Assembly (NCBI RefSeq): GCF_037975245.1
Contig: NC_092567.1
Coordinates: forward strand, 13,408,876-13,472,875
Length of the DNA stretch: 64,000 nt
Reading direction: 5' to 3'
Source of the DNA: Apostichopus japonicus
Taxonomy: Eukaryota > Echinodermata > Holothuroidea > Aspidochirotida > Stichopodidae
Part shown: positions 1 to 13,250 of the stretch, piece after piece
Layout: each line of letters opens with the position of its first letter
Numbering within the stretch: the stretch's first letter is position 1
Translations under genes and position numbers: made by a program
Notes under the pieces: model-generated
Databases searched by the model: none
Told to the model about the DNA's origin: nothing
What the model saw: the letters and a program-made list of their open reading frames with translations, nothing else

Positions 1-935
1 ACCGAACATTCCATCGATACTGCACATTTGATCGATCGATACCGCACATTCCATTGATCGGTATCGCACATTCGATTGATCGTTACCGAACATTCGATTG
101 ATCGGTACCGCACATTCGATTGATCAGGACCGAACATTCGATTGATCAGGACCGAACATTCGATTGATCTATTTCGCACATTAGGTTGATCGGTTTCGCA
201 CATTCGATGGATCGATACTGTACATTCGATTGATCGGTAACGCACATTGGATTGATCGGTACAGAACATTCGATTGATCAGGACCATACATTCGATTCAT
301 TGGTTTCGCACATTTGGTTGATCGGTTTCGCACATTCGATGGATCGATACTGTACATTCGATTGATCGGTACCGCACATTCGATAGATCGGTACCGCACA
401 TTCGATTGATCGGTACCGTACATTCGATTGATCGGTACCGAACATTCGATTGATCGATACCGCATATTCGATTGATCGGTACCGAACGTTCGATTAATCG
501 GTACCGAACATTCGATTGATCGGTACCGCACATTCGATTGATCGGGAACAAACATTCGATTGATCGATACCGCACATTCGATTGATCGGTACCGCACATT
601 CGATTGATCGGTACCGCACATTCGATCGATCGATACCGCACATTCGATTGATCGGTACCGAACATTCGATCGATACTGCACATTCGATCGATCGATACCG
701 AACATTCGATTAATCGGTACCGCACATTCGATTGATCGGTACCGCACATTCGATTGATCGTTACCGAACATTCGATTGATCGATACCGCATATTCGATTG
801 ATCGGTACCGAACATTCGATTAATCGGTACCGAACATTCGATTGATCGGTACCGCACATTCGATTGATCGGGACCAAACATTCGATTGATCGGTACCGCA
901 CATTCGATTGATCGGTACCGCACATTCGATTGATC
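1..935. repeat. Satellite segment, first copy of the 4,902-bp-offset duplication
   Basis: The order of monomer variants here matches 4,903-5,837 base for base apart from scattered substitutions, for example 170 (T versus G) and the ACCATAC/ACCGAAC difference near 286. It opens with an 18-bp short monomer (ATTCCATCGATACTGC) and runs through paired CAGGACC monomers, GGTTTCGC monomers, and the CCGCATATT / TTAATCGG / GGGAACA series. The match starts at base 1, so the true left boundary lies outside the window. Beyond about 935 the variant order diverges. Confidence 0.85.
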
Positions 936-1319
936 TGTTTCGCACATTTGGTTGATCGGTTTCGCACATTCGATCGATCGATACTGAACATTCGATTGAT
1001 CGGTACCGCACATTCGATTGATCGGTACCGAACATTCGATTGATCGATACCGCACATTCGATCGATCGGTACCGAACATTATATTGATCGGTACCGAACA
1101 TTCGATCGATCGATACTGCACATTCGATTGATCGGTACCGCACATTCGATTTATCGGTACCGGACATTCGATTGATCGATTCCGCTCATTCGATTGATCG
1201 GTACCAAACATTCGTTTGATCGGTACCGCACATTCGATTGATCGGTACCGCACATTCGATTGATCGGTACCGCACATTCGATTGATCGGTACCGAACATT
1301 CGATTGATCGATACCGGAT
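936..1319. repeat. Satellite linker between two duplicated segments
   Basis: This stretch is ordinary 22-bp monomers with a distinctive TTATATTGATC variant near 1,079 and a CGTTTGATC variant near 1,213. I see no gene or non-satellite sequence. The TTATATT variant recurs at many places later in the array and is a useful tracer. Confidence 0.8.
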
Positions 1320-2440
1320 ATTCGATTGATCGGTACCGAACATTCTATCGATCGATACCGCACATTCGATTGATCGGTACCGCCCATTCGATTTATCGGT
1401 ACCGGACATTAGATTGATCGATACCGCACATTTGGTTGATCGGTTTCGCACATTCGATCGATCGATACCGAACACTCGATTGATCGGTACCGCACATTCG
1501 ATCGATCGATACCGAACACTCGATTGATCGGTACCGCACATTCGATCGATCGGTACCGCACATTCGATTGATCGATACCGCACATTCGATTAATCGATAC
1601 CGGACATTCGATTGATCGATACCGCACATTCGATCGATCGATACCGCACATTCGATTGATCGGTACCGAACATTCGATTGATCGGTACCGAACATTCGAT
1701 TGGTACCGAACATTCGATTGATCGGTACCGAACATTCGATCGATACTGCTTATTTGATCGATCGATACCGCACATTCGATTGATCGGTATCGCACATTCG
1801 ATTGATCGTTACCGAACAATCGATTGATCGGTACCGCACCTTCGATTGATCGGTACCGAACATTCGATCGATCGATATTGCACATTCGATTGATCGGTAC
1901 CGCACATTCGATTGATCGATACCTCACATTCGATTGAAAGGTACCGAACATTCGTTTGATCGGTACCGCACATTCGATCGATCGATTGGTACCGCACATT
2001 CGATTGATCGGTACCGCCTATTTGCCTGATCGGTTTCGCACATTCGATCGATCGATACCGAACATTCGATTGATCGGTACCGCACATTCGATCGATCGGT
2101 ACCGAACATTCGATTGATCGGTACCGAACATTATATTGATCGGTACCGCACATTCGATTGATCGTTACCAAACATTCGATTGATCAGGACCGAACATTCG
2201 ATTCATCGGTTTCGCACATTTGGTTGATCGGTTTCGCACATTCGATCGATCGATACCGAACATTCGATTGATCGGTACCGCACATTCGATTGATCGGTAC
2301 CGCACATTCGATCGATCGATACCGCACATTCGATTGATCGGTACCGAACATTCGACTGATCGGTACCGAACATTCGATCGATACTGCACATTCGATCGAT
2401 CGATACCGCACATTCGATTGAACGGTACCGAACATTCGAT
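1320..2440. repeat. Tandem duplication of a 1,114-bp satellite block, copy 1
   Basis: The sequence at 1,320-2,440 matches 2,434-3,554 at a constant offset of 1,114 bp. I noticed only two substitutions between the copies (1,512 C versus 2,626 A; 2,307 T versus 3,421 A). The unit is 50 monomers plus 14 bp, because it contains shortened 18-bp monomers. The copies share 7 bp at the junction, as expected of a direct tandem duplication by unequal exchange. Landmarks inside are CATTCTATCG, CGCCCATTCG, CCGAACACTCG, a CGCTTATTTG monomer and GCCTATTTGCC. Confidence 0.92.
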
Positions 2441-3554
2441 TGATCGGTACCGAACATTCTATCGATCGATACCGCACATTCGATTGATCGGTACCGCCCA
2501 TTCGATTTATCGGTACCGGACATTAGATTGATCGATACCGCACATTTGGTTGATCGGTTTCGCACATTCGATCGATCGATACCGAACACTCGATTGATCG
2601 GTACCGCACATTCGATCGATCGATAACGAACACTCGATTGATCGGTACCGCACATTCGATCGATCGGTACCGCACATTCGATTGATCGATACCGCACATT
2701 CGATTAATCGATACCGGACATTCGATTGATCGATACCGCACATTCGATCGATCGATACCGCACATTCGATTGATCGGTACCGAACATTCGATTGATCGGT
2801 ACCGAACATTCGATTGGTACCGAACATTCGATTGATCGGTACCGAACATTCGATCGATACTGCTTATTTGATCGATCGATACCGCACATTCGATTGATCG
2901 GTATCGCACATTCGATTGATCGTTACCGAACAATCGATTGATCGGTACCGCACCTTCGATTGATCGGTACCGAACATTCGATCGATCGATATTGCACATT
3001 CGATTGATCGGTACCGCACATTCGATTGATCGATACCTCACATTCGATTGAAAGGTACCGAACATTCGTTTGATCGGTACCGCACATTCGATCGATCGAT
3101 TGGTACCGCACATTCGATTGATCGGTACCGCCTATTTGCCTGATCGGTTTCGCACATTCGATCGATCGATACCGAACATTCGATTGATCGGTACCGCACA
3201 TTCGATCGATCGGTACCGAACATTCGATTGATCGGTACCGAACATTATATTGATCGGTACCGCACATTCGATTGATCGTTACCAAACATTCGATTGATCA
3301 GGACCGAACATTCGATTCATCGGTTTCGCACATTTGGTTGATCGGTTTCGCACATTCGATCGATCGATACCGAACATTCGATTGATCGGTACCGCACATT
3401 CGATTGATCGGTACCGCACAATCGATCGATCGATACCGCACATTCGATTGATCGGTACCGAACATTCGACTGATCGGTACCGAACATTCGATCGATACTG
3501 CACATTCGATCGATCGATACCGCACATTCGATTGAACGGTACCGAACATTCGAT
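2434..3554. repeat. Tandem duplication of a 1,114-bp satellite block, copy 2
   Basis: This is the second copy of the block at 1,320-2,440, directly adjacent and in the same orientation. It ends where copy 1 reads CATTCGATTGATCGG and this copy reads CATTCGATCGATCGA (divergence at 2,441/3,555). The near identity of the two copies, compared with looser matches elsewhere in the left part, suggests a recent event. Confidence 0.92.
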
Positions 3555-4902
3555 CGATCGATACCGCACATTCGATTGATCGGTACAGAACATTCGATTG
3601 ATCGGTACCGAACATTCGATTTGTACCGAACATTCGATTGATCGGTACCGAACATTCGATCGATACTGCACATTTGATCGATCGATACCGCACATTCGAT
3701 TGATCGGTATCGCACATTCGATTGATCGTTACCGAACATTCGATTGTTACCGAACATTCGATTGATCGGTACCGAACATTCGATCGATACTGCACATTTG
3801 ATCGATCGATACCGCACATTCGATTGATCGGTACCGCACATTCGATTGATCGGTACCGAACATTCGTTTGATCGATACCGCACATTCGATTGATCGGTAC
3901 CGGACATTCGATTGATCGGTACCGCACATTCGATTGATCGGTACCGCACATTCGATCGATCGATACCGCACATTCGATTGATCGGTACCGAACATTCGAT
4001 CGGTACCGCACATTCGATTGATCGGTACCGAACATTCGATTGATCGATACCGCATATTCGATTGATCGGTACCGAACATTCGATTAATCGGTACCGAACA
4101 TTCGATTGATCGGTACCGCACATTCGATTGATCGGGACCGCACATTCGATTGATCGATACCGCACATTCGATTGATCGGTACCGCACATTCGATTGATCG
4201 GTACCGCACATTCGATCGATACTGCACATTTGATCGATCGATACCGCACATTCCATTGATCTGTATCGCACATTCGATTGATCGTTACCGAACATTCGAT
4301 TGATCGGTACCGCACATTCGATTGATCGGTACCGAACATTCGATCGATTGATATTGCACATTCGATTGATCGGTACCGCACATTCGATTGATCAGGACCG
4401 AACATTCGATTGATCAGGACCGAACATTCGATTGATCGGTTTCGCACATTAGGTTGATCGGTTTCGCACATTCGATGGATCGATACTGTACATTCGATTG
4501 ATCGGTACCGCACATTCGATTGATCGGTACCGAACATTCGATTGATCAGGACCGAACATTCGATTCATTGGTTTCGCACATTTGGTTGATGGGTTTCGCA
4601 CATTCGATGGATCGATACTGTACATTCGATTGATCGGTACCGCACATTCGATTGATCGGTACCGAACATTCGATTGATCGATACCGCATATTCGATTGAT
4701 CGGTACCGAACATTCGATTAATCGGTACCGAACATTCGATTGATCGGTACCGCACATTCGATTGATCGGGACCAAACATTCGATTGATCGATACCGCACA
4801 TTCGATTGATCGGTACCGCACATTCGATTGATCGGTACCGCACATTCGATCGATCGATACCGCACATTCGATTGATCGGTACCGAACATTCGATTGATCG
4901 GT
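3555..4902. repeat. Satellite stretch with interleaved 18-bp monomers
   Basis: Ordinary monomers are mixed with 4-bp-shortened ones (CGATTTGTACC near 3,619, CGATTGTTACC near 3,744, and several CGATCGATACTGC). A TTGATATTGC variant occurs near 4,348. The part from about 4,425 matches 5,825 onward at a 1,400-bp offset. No gene or foreign insertion is present. Confidence 0.8.
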
Positions 4903-5025
4903 ACCGAACATTCCATCGATACTGCACATTTGATCGATCGATACCGCACATTCCATTGATCGGTATCGCACATTCGATTGATCGTTACCGAACATTCGAT
5001 TGATCGGTACCGCACATTCGATTGA
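4425..5025. repeat. Satellite block, copy 1 of a 1,400-bp-offset repeat
   Basis: The variant order from TTCGCACATTAGG (4,441) to the CGTTACC monomer (near 4,983) is repeated at 5,825-6,425. Divergence comes where this copy continues with TGATCAGGACC and the other with TGATCGGTACC. It overlaps the start of the segment at 4,903-5,837, so the duplications are nested rather than a simple series. Confidence 0.75.
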
Positions 5026-5837
5026 TCAGGACCGAACATTCGATTGATCAGGACCGAACATTCGATTGATCGATTTCGCACATTAGGTTGATCGGTTTCG
5101 CACATTCGATGGATCGATACTGTACATTCGATTGATCGGTAACGCACATTGGATTGATCGGTACAGAACATTCGATTGATCAGGACCGAACATTCGATTC
5201 ATTGGTTTCGCACATTTGGTTGATCGGTTTCGCACATTCGATGGATCGATACTGTACATTCGATTGATCGGTACCGCACATTCGATAGATCGGTACCGCA
5301 CATTCGATTGATCGGTACCGTACATTCGATTGATCGGTACCGAACATTCGATTGATCGATACCGCATATTCGATTGATCGGTACCGAACGTTCGATTAAT
5401 CGGTACCGAACATTCGATTGATCGGTACCGCACATTCGATTGATCGGGAACAAACATTCGATTGATCGATACCGCACATTCGATTGATCGGTACCGCACA
5501 TTCGATTGATCGGTACCGCACATTCGATCGATCGATACCGCACATTCGATTGATCGGTACCGAACATTCGATCGATACTGCACATTCGATCGATCGATAC
5601 CGAACATTCGATTAATCGGTACCGCACATTCGATTGATCGGTACCGCACATTCGATTGATCGTTACCGAACATTCGATTGATCGATACCGCATATTCGAT
5701 TGATCGGTACCGAACATTCGATTAATCGGTACCGAACATTCGATTGATCGGTACCGCACATTCGATTGATCGGGACCAAACATTCGATTGATCGGTACCG
5801 CACATTCGATTGATCGGTACCGCACATTCGATTGATC
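4903..5837. repeat. Satellite segment, second copy of the 4,902-bp-offset duplication
   Basis: This repeats the variant order of 1-935, starting with ACCGAACATTCC and the 18-bp short monomer. It keeps the CAGGACC pair, the GGTAACGCACATTGG monomer and the GGGAACAAAC monomer at matching positions. Because both copies carry the same rare variants, they descend from one block and are not independently similar. Confidence 0.85.
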
Positions 5838-6425
5838 GGTTTCGCACATTAGGTTGATCGGTTTCGCACATTCGATGGATCGATACTGTACATTCGATTG
5901 ATCGGTACCGCACATTCGATTGATCGGTACCGAACATTCGATTGATCAGGACCGAACATTCGATTCATTGGTTTCGCACATTTGGTTGATCGGTTTCGCA
6001 CATTCGATGGATCGATACTGTACATTCGATTGATCGGTACCGCACATTCGATTGATCGGTACCGAACATTCGATTGATCGATACCGCACATTCGATTGAT
6101 CGGTACCGAACATTCGATTAATCGGTACCGAACATTCGATTGATCGGTACCGCACATTCGATTGATCGGGACCAAACTTTCGATTGATCGATACCGCACA
6201 TTCGATAGATCGGTACCGCACATTCGATTGATCGGTACCGCACATTCGATCGATCGATACCGCACATTCGATTGATCGGTACCGAACATTCGATTGATCG
6301 GTACCGAACATTCGATCGATACTGCACATTTGATCGATCGATACCGCACATTCCATTGATCGGTATCGCACATTCGATTGATCGTTACCGAACATTCGAT
6401 TGATCGGTACCGCACATTCGATTGA
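5825..6425. repeat. Satellite block, copy 2 of the 1,400-bp-offset repeat
   Basis: This matches 4,425-5,025. The rare marker order TTAGG, GATGGATCGATACTGTAC, CCGCATATT or CCGCACATT, TTAATCGG, GGGACCAAAC is conserved. The two copies differ at scattered sites, for example ACCAAACTTTCG near 6,173 here versus ACCAAACATTCG near 4,773. Confidence 0.75.
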
Positions 6426-8829
6426 TCGGTACCGAACATTCGATCGATTGATATTGCACATTCGATTGATCGGTACCGCACATTCGATTGATCAGGACCG
6501 AACATTCGATTGATCAGGACCGAACATTCGATTGATCGATTTCGCACATTAGGTTGATCGGTTTCGCAAATTCGATGGATCGATACTGTACATTCGATTG
6601 ATCGGTACCGCACATTCGATTGATCGGTACCGAACATTCGATTGATCAGGACCGAACATTCGATTCATTGGTTTCGCACATTTGGTTGATCGGTTTCGCA
6701 CATTCGATGGATCGATACTGTACATTCGATTGATCGGTACCGCACATTCGATTGATCGGTACCGCACATTCGATTGATCGGTACCGCACATTCGATTGAT
6801 CGGTACCGCACATTCGATTGATCGGTACCGCACATTCGATTGATCAGGACCGCACATTCGATTGATCGGTACCGAACATTCGATTGATCGGTACCGCACA
6901 TTCGATTGATCAGGACCGCACATTCGATTGATCGGTACCGAACATTCGATTGATCGATACCGCATATTCGATTGATCGGTACCGAACATTCGATTAATCG
7001 GTACCGAACATTCGATTGATCGGTACGGCACATTCGATTGATCGGGAACAAACATTCGATTGATCGATACCGCACATTCGATTGATCGGTACCGCACATT
7101 CGATTGATCGGTACCGCACATTCGATCGATCGATACCACACATTCGATTGATCGGTACCGCACATTCGATCGATACTGCACATTCGATCGATCGATACCG
7201 AACATTCGATTAATCGGTACCGCACATTCGATTGATCGTTACCGCACATTCGATTGATCGTTACCGAACATTCGATTGATCGATACCGCATATTCGATTG
7301 ATCGGTACCGAACATTCGATTAATCGGTACCGAACATTCGATTGATCGGTACCGCACATTCGATTGATCGGGACCAAACATTCGATTGATCGGTACCGCA
7401 CATTCGATTGATCGGTACCGCACATTCGATTGATCGGTACCGCACATTCGATCGATACTGCACATTCGATCGATCAATACCGCACATTCGATTGATCGGT
7501 ACCGCACATTCGATCGATCGATACCGCACATTCGATTGATCGGTACCGAACATTCGATTGATCGGTACCGAACATTCGATTGGTACCGAACATTCGATTG
7601 ATCGGTACCGAACATTCGATCGATACTGCACATTTGATCGATCGATACCGCACATTCGATTGATCGGTACCGCACATTCGATCGATCGATACCGCACATT
7701 CGATTGATCGGTACCGAACATTCGATTGATCGGTACCGAACATTAGATTGGTACCGAACATTCGATTGATCGGTACCGCACATTCGATTGATCGGTACCG
7801 CACATTCGATTGATCGGTACCGAACATTCGATTGATTAGGACCGAACATTCGATTGATCGGTTTCGCACATTCGATCGATCGATACCGAACATTCGATTG
7901 ATCGGTACCGCACATTCGATCGATCGGTACCGCACATTCGATTGATCGATACCGCACATTCGATCGATCGATACCGGACATTCGATTGATCGATACCGCA
8001 CATTCGATTGATCGGTACCGAACATTCGTTTGATCGGTACCGCACATTCGATCGATCGATACTGCACATTCGATCGATCGGTACCGAACATTCGATTGAT
8101 CGATACCGAACATTCGATTGATCGGTACCGAACATTCGATCGATCGATACCGCACATTCGATTGATCGGTACCGAACCTTCGAATCATAGGTACCGCACA
8201 TTCGATTGATCGATGCAGAACATTCGATCGATCGATATCGCACATTCGATATATCGGTACCGCACATTCGATCGATCGGTACCGCACATTCGATTGATCG
8301 GTACCGAACATTCGATTGATCAGGACCGAACATTCGATTGATCGGTTTCGCACATTTGGTTGATCGGTTTCGCAGATTGGATCGATCGATACCGAACATT
8401 CGATTGATCGGTACCGCACATTCGATTGATCGGTACCGAACATTCGATTGATCGATACCGCACATTCGATTGATCGATACCGCACATTCGATTGATCGGT
8501 ACCGAACATTCGATTGATCAGGACCGAACATTCGATTCATCGGTTTCGCACATTTGATTTATCGGTACCGCACATTCGATTGATCGATACCGCACATTCG
8601 ATTGATCGGTACCGAACATTCGTTTGATCGGTACCGCACATTCGATTGATCGGTACCGCACATTCGATTGATCGGTACCGCACATTCGATTGATCGGTAC
8701 CGAACATTCGATTGATCGATACCGCACATTCGATCGATCGGTACCGAACATTCGATTGATCGGTACCGAACATTCGATTGATCGATACCGCATATTCGAT
8801 TGATCGGTACCGAACATTCGATTATTCGG
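6426..8829. repeat. Mixed satellite monomers with a homogeneous run
   Basis: This is a stretch of 22-bp monomers with no clear long internal duplication that I could align. A run of five or more identical canonical monomers occupies about 6,727-6,840, a local homogenised core. Rare variants include GTACGGCAC near 7,024, AATCATAGG near 8,183 and CGCAGATTGG near 8,371. I see no gene, RNA or mobile element. Confidence 0.75.
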
Positions 8830-9314
8830 TACCGAACATTCGATTGATCGGTACCGCACAATCGATTGATCGGGACCAAACATTCGATTGATCGATACCG
8901 CACATTCGATCGATCGGTACCGCACATTCGATTGATCGGTACCGCACATTCGATCGATCGATACCGCACATTCGATCGATCGGTACCGAACATTCGATTG
9001 ATCGATACCGAACATTCGATTGATCGATAACGAACATTCGATTGATCGATACCGCACATTCGATTGATCGGTACCGAACATTCGATTGATCGGTACCGCA
9101 CAATCGATTGATCGGGACCAAACATTCGATTGATCGATACCGCACATTCGATCGATCGGTACCGCACATTCGATTGATCGGTACCGCACATTCGATCGAT
9201 CGATACCGCACATTCGATCGATCGGTACCGAACATTCGATTGATCGATACCGAACATTCGATTGATCGGTAACGAACATTCGATTGATCGATACCGCACA
9301 TTCGATTGATCGGT
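8830..9314. repeat. Direct 242-bp tandem duplication (11 monomers)
   Basis: The stretch around CACAATCGATTGATCGGG (8,857) recurs at 9,099, an offset of 242 bp, which is exactly 11 monomers. The match runs through CGATCGATCGGTACC and on to the CGATAACGAAC (near 9,028) and CGGTAACGAAC (near 9,270) monomers, which differ by one base. The exact multiple of 22 shows that no shortened monomer lies inside. Confidence 0.8.
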
Positions 9315-10780
9315 ACCGAACCTTCGATTCATTGGTATCGCACATTCGATTGATCGATACAGAATATTCAATCGATCGATACCGCACATTCGATTGATCG
9401 ATACCGCACATTCGATTGATCGGTACCGAACATTCGATTGATCGGTACCGAACATTCGATTGATCGATACCGCATATTCGATTGATCGGTACCGAACATT
9501 CGATTAATCGGTATCGAACATTCGATTGATCGGTACCGCACATTCGATTGATCGGGACCAAAATTCGATTGATCGATACCGAACATTCGATTGATCGGTA
9601 CCGCACATTCGATTGATCGATACCGCACATTCGATTGATCGATACCGGACATTCGATTGATCGATACCGCACATTCGATTGATCGGTACCGAACATTCGT
9701 TTGATCGGTAGCGCACATTCGATCGATCGATTGGTACCGCACATTCGATTGATCGGTACCGCCTATTTGGTTGATCGGTTTCGCACATTCGATCGATCGA
9801 TACCGAACATTCGATTGATCGGTACCGCACATTCGATTGATCGGTACCAAACATTCGATTGATCGATACCGCACATTCGATTGATCGATACCGCACATTC
9901 GATTGATCGGTACCGAACCTTCGATTCATTGGTACCGCACATTCGATATATCGGTACCGCACATTCGATCGATCGGTACCGCACATTCGATTGATCGGTA
10001 CCGAACATTCGATTGATCGGTTTCGCACATTTGGTTGATCGGTTTCGCACATTCGATCGATCGATACCGAACATTCGATTAATCGGTACCGAACATTCGA
10101 TTGATCGGTACCGCACATTCGATTGATCGGGAACAAACATTCGATCGATCGATACCGCACATTCGATTGATCGGTACCGCACATTCGGTTGATCGGTACC
10201 GCACATTCGATCGATCGATACCGCACATTCGATTGATCGGTACCGCACATTCGATCGATACTGCACATTCGATCGATCGATACCGAACATTCGATTAATC
10301 GGTACCGCACATTCGATTGATCGGTACCGCACATTCGATTGATCGTTACCGAACATTCGATTGATCGATACCGCATATTCGATTGATCGGTACCGAACAT
10401 TCGATTAATCGGTACCGAACATTCGATTGATCGGTACCGCACATTCGATTGATCGGGACCAAACATTCGATTGATCGGTACCGCACATTCGATTGATCGG
10501 TACCGCACATTCGATTGATCGGTACCGCACATTCGATCGATACTGCACATTCGATCGATCGATACCGCACATTCGATTGATCGGTACCGCACATTCGATT
10601 GGTACCGAACATTCGATTGATCGGTACCGAACATTCGATCGATACTGCACATTTGATCGATCGATACCGCACATTCGATTCATTGGTACCGCACATTCGA
10701 TATATCGGTACCGCACATTCGATCGATCGGTACCGCACATTCGATTGATCGGTACCGAACATTCGATTGATCGGTTTCGC
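9315..10780. repeat. Mixed satellite monomers including a 21-bp unit
   Basis: Satellite monomers continue. Near 9,561-9,566 a monomer reads GGGACCAAAATTCG where sister copies read GGGACCAAACATTCG, a 1-bp loss that gives a 21-bp unit. Other landmarks are ATATTCAATCG near 9,366 and GCCTATTTGG near 9,762. No gene is visible. Confidence 0.75.
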
Positions 10781-11301
10781 ACATTTGGTTGATCGGTTTC
10801 GCACATTCGATCGATCGATACCGAACATTCGATTCATTGGTACCGCACATTCGATTGATCGATACAGAACATTCGATCGATCGATACCGCACATTCGATA
10901 TATCGGTACCGCACATTCGATCGATCGGTACCGCACATTCGGTTGATCGGTACCGAACATTCGATTGATCAGGACCGAACATTCGATTGATCGATTTCGC
11001 ACATTTGGTTGATCGGTTTCGCACGTTCGATCGATCGATACCGAACATTCGATTGATCGGTACCGCACATTCGATTGATCGGTACCGAACATTCGATTGA
11101 TCGATACCGCATATTCGATTGATCGGTACCGAACATTCGATTAATCGGTACCGAACATTCGATTGATCGGTACCGCACATTCGATTGATCGGGACCAAAC
11201 ATTCGATTGATCGATACCGCACATTCGATTGATCGGTACCGCACATTCGATTGATCGGTACCGCACATTCGATCGATCGATACCGCACATTCGATTGATC
11301 G
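10781..11301. repeat. Satellite block, copy 1 of a 920-bp-offset repeat
   Basis: From ACATTTGGTTGATCGG onward this matches 11,701-12,221 at a constant 920-bp offset. Shared rare variants are GATACAGAAC, CGATATATCGG, CGCACATTCGGTTG and CGCACGTTCG. Divergence follows where this copy continues with GGTACCGAAC and the second with GATACCGCAC. Confidence 0.82.
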
Positions 11302-11700
11302 GTACCGAACATTCGATTGATCGGTACCGAACATTCGATCGATACTGCACATTTGATCGATCGATACCGCACATTCCATTGATCGGTATCGCACATTCGA
11401 TTGATCGTTACCGAACATTCGATTGATCGGTACCGCACATTCGATTGATCGGTACCGAACATTCGATCGATTGATATTGCACATTCGATTGATCGGTACC
11501 GCACATTCGATTGATCAGGACCGAACATTCGATTGATCAGGACCGAACATTCGATTGATCGGTTTCGCACATTAGGTTGAACGGTTTCGCACATTCGATG
11601 GATCGATACTGTACATTCGATTGATCGGTACCGCAGATTCGATTGATCGGTACCGAACATTCGATTGATCAGGACCGAACATTCGATTCATTGGTTTCGC
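11302..11700. repeat. Satellite spacer between the 920-bp-offset copies
   Basis: This is 22-bp monomers with one 18-bp unit (CGATCGATACTGC near 11,337), a TTGATATTGC monomer near 11,471, two CAGGACC monomers and a TTAGG monomer. The order is the same as at 4,909-5,090, 6,310-6,560 and in the R block of the right half, so it is a widely copied cassette. No gene is present. Confidence 0.78.
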
Positions 11701-12221
11701 ACATTTGGTTGATCGGTTTCGCACATTCGATCGATCGATACCGAACATTCGATTCATTGGTACCGCACATTCGATTGATCGATACAGAACATTCGATCGA
11801 TCGATACCGCACATTCGATATATCGGTACCGCACATTCGATCGATCGGTACCGCACATTCGGTTGATCGGTACCGAACATTCGATTGATCAGGACCGAAC
11901 ATTCGATTGATCGATTTCGCACATTTGGTTGATCGGTTTCGCACGTTCGATCGATCGATACCGAACATTCGATTGATCGGTACCGCACATTCGATTGATC
12001 GGTACCGAACATTCGATTGATCGATACCGCATATTCGATTGATCGGTACCGAACATTCGATTAATCGGTACCGAACATTCGATTGATCGGTACCGCACAT
12101 TCGATTGATCGGGACCAAACATTCGATTGATCGATACCGCACATTCGATTGATCGGTACCGCACATTCGATTGATCGGTACCGCACATTCGATCGATCGA
12201 TACCGCACATTCGATTGATCG
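11701..12221. repeat. Satellite block, copy 2 of the 920-bp-offset repeat
   Basis: This repeats 10,781-11,301 with the same rare-variant order. The two copies and their spacer look like a tandem duplication of a 920-bp unit whose second copy is cut off by a different monomer series. Confidence 0.82.
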
Positions 12222-12317
12222 ATACCGCACATTCGATTGATCGGTACCAAACATTCGTTTGATCGGTACCGCACATTCGATTGATCGGTACCGAACATTC
12301 GATTGATCGATACCGCA

Positions 12318-13250
12318 CATTCGATCGATACTGCACATTTGATCGATCGATACCGCACATTCGATTGATCGGTATCGCACATTCGATTGATCGTTACCGA
12401 ACAATCGATTGATCGGTACCGCACATTTGGTTGATCGGTTTCGCACATTCGATCGATCGATACCGAACATTCGATTGATCGGTACCGCACATTCGATTGA
12501 TCGGTACCGCACATTCGATTGATCGATACCGCACATTCGATTGATCGATACCGGACATTCGATTGATCGATACCGCACAGTCGATTGAAAGGTACCGAAC
12601 ATTCGTTTGATCGGTACCGCACATTCGATCGATCGATTGGTACCGCACATTCGATTGATCGGTACCGCCTATTTGCTTGATCGGTTTCGCACATTCGATC
12701 GATCGATACCGAACATTCGATTGATCGGTACCGCACATTCGATTGATCGGTACCGAACATTCGATTGATCGATACCGCACATTCGATTGATCGGTACCGA
12801 ACATTATATTGATCGGTACCGAACATTCGATCGATCGATACTGCACATTCGATTGATCGGTACCGCACATTCGATTTATCAATACCGAACATTCGATTCA
12901 TCGGTTTCGCCCATTCGATTTATCGGTACCGGACATTCGATTGATCGATACCGCACATTCGATTGATCGGTACCGAACATTCGTTTGATCGGTAGCGCAC
13001 ATTCGATTGATCGGTACCGCACATTCGATTGATCGGTACCGCACATTCGATTGATCGGTACCGAACATTCGATTGATCGATACCGCACATTCGATTGATC
13101 GGTACCGAACATTCGATCGATACTGCACATTCGATCGATCGATACCGAACATTCGATTAATCGGTACCGAACATTCGATTGATCGGTACCGCACATTCGA
13201 TTGATCGGTACCGAACATTCGATTGATCGATACCGCATATTCGATTGATC
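12318..13250. repeat. Satellite block, copy 1 of a 2,134-bp-offset repeat
   Basis: The landmarks CGTTACCGAACAATCG (12,393), CGCACAGTCG, CGATCGATTGGTACC, GCCTATTTGC and TTATATTG recur in the same order from 14,452. The offset of 2,134 bp is exactly 97 monomers. The copies differ at scattered bases, for example TTTATCAATACC here versus ATTATCGATACC there. Confidence 0.8.

Noticed and set aside
2220-2531. Plus-strand open frames of 60-103 codons (also 10,493-10,792, 16,937-17,218 and others)
   Set aside because: They arise where ATCG variants remove the TGA normally present in GATTGATC, and read the same periodic sequence. No start context or domain supports a gene.
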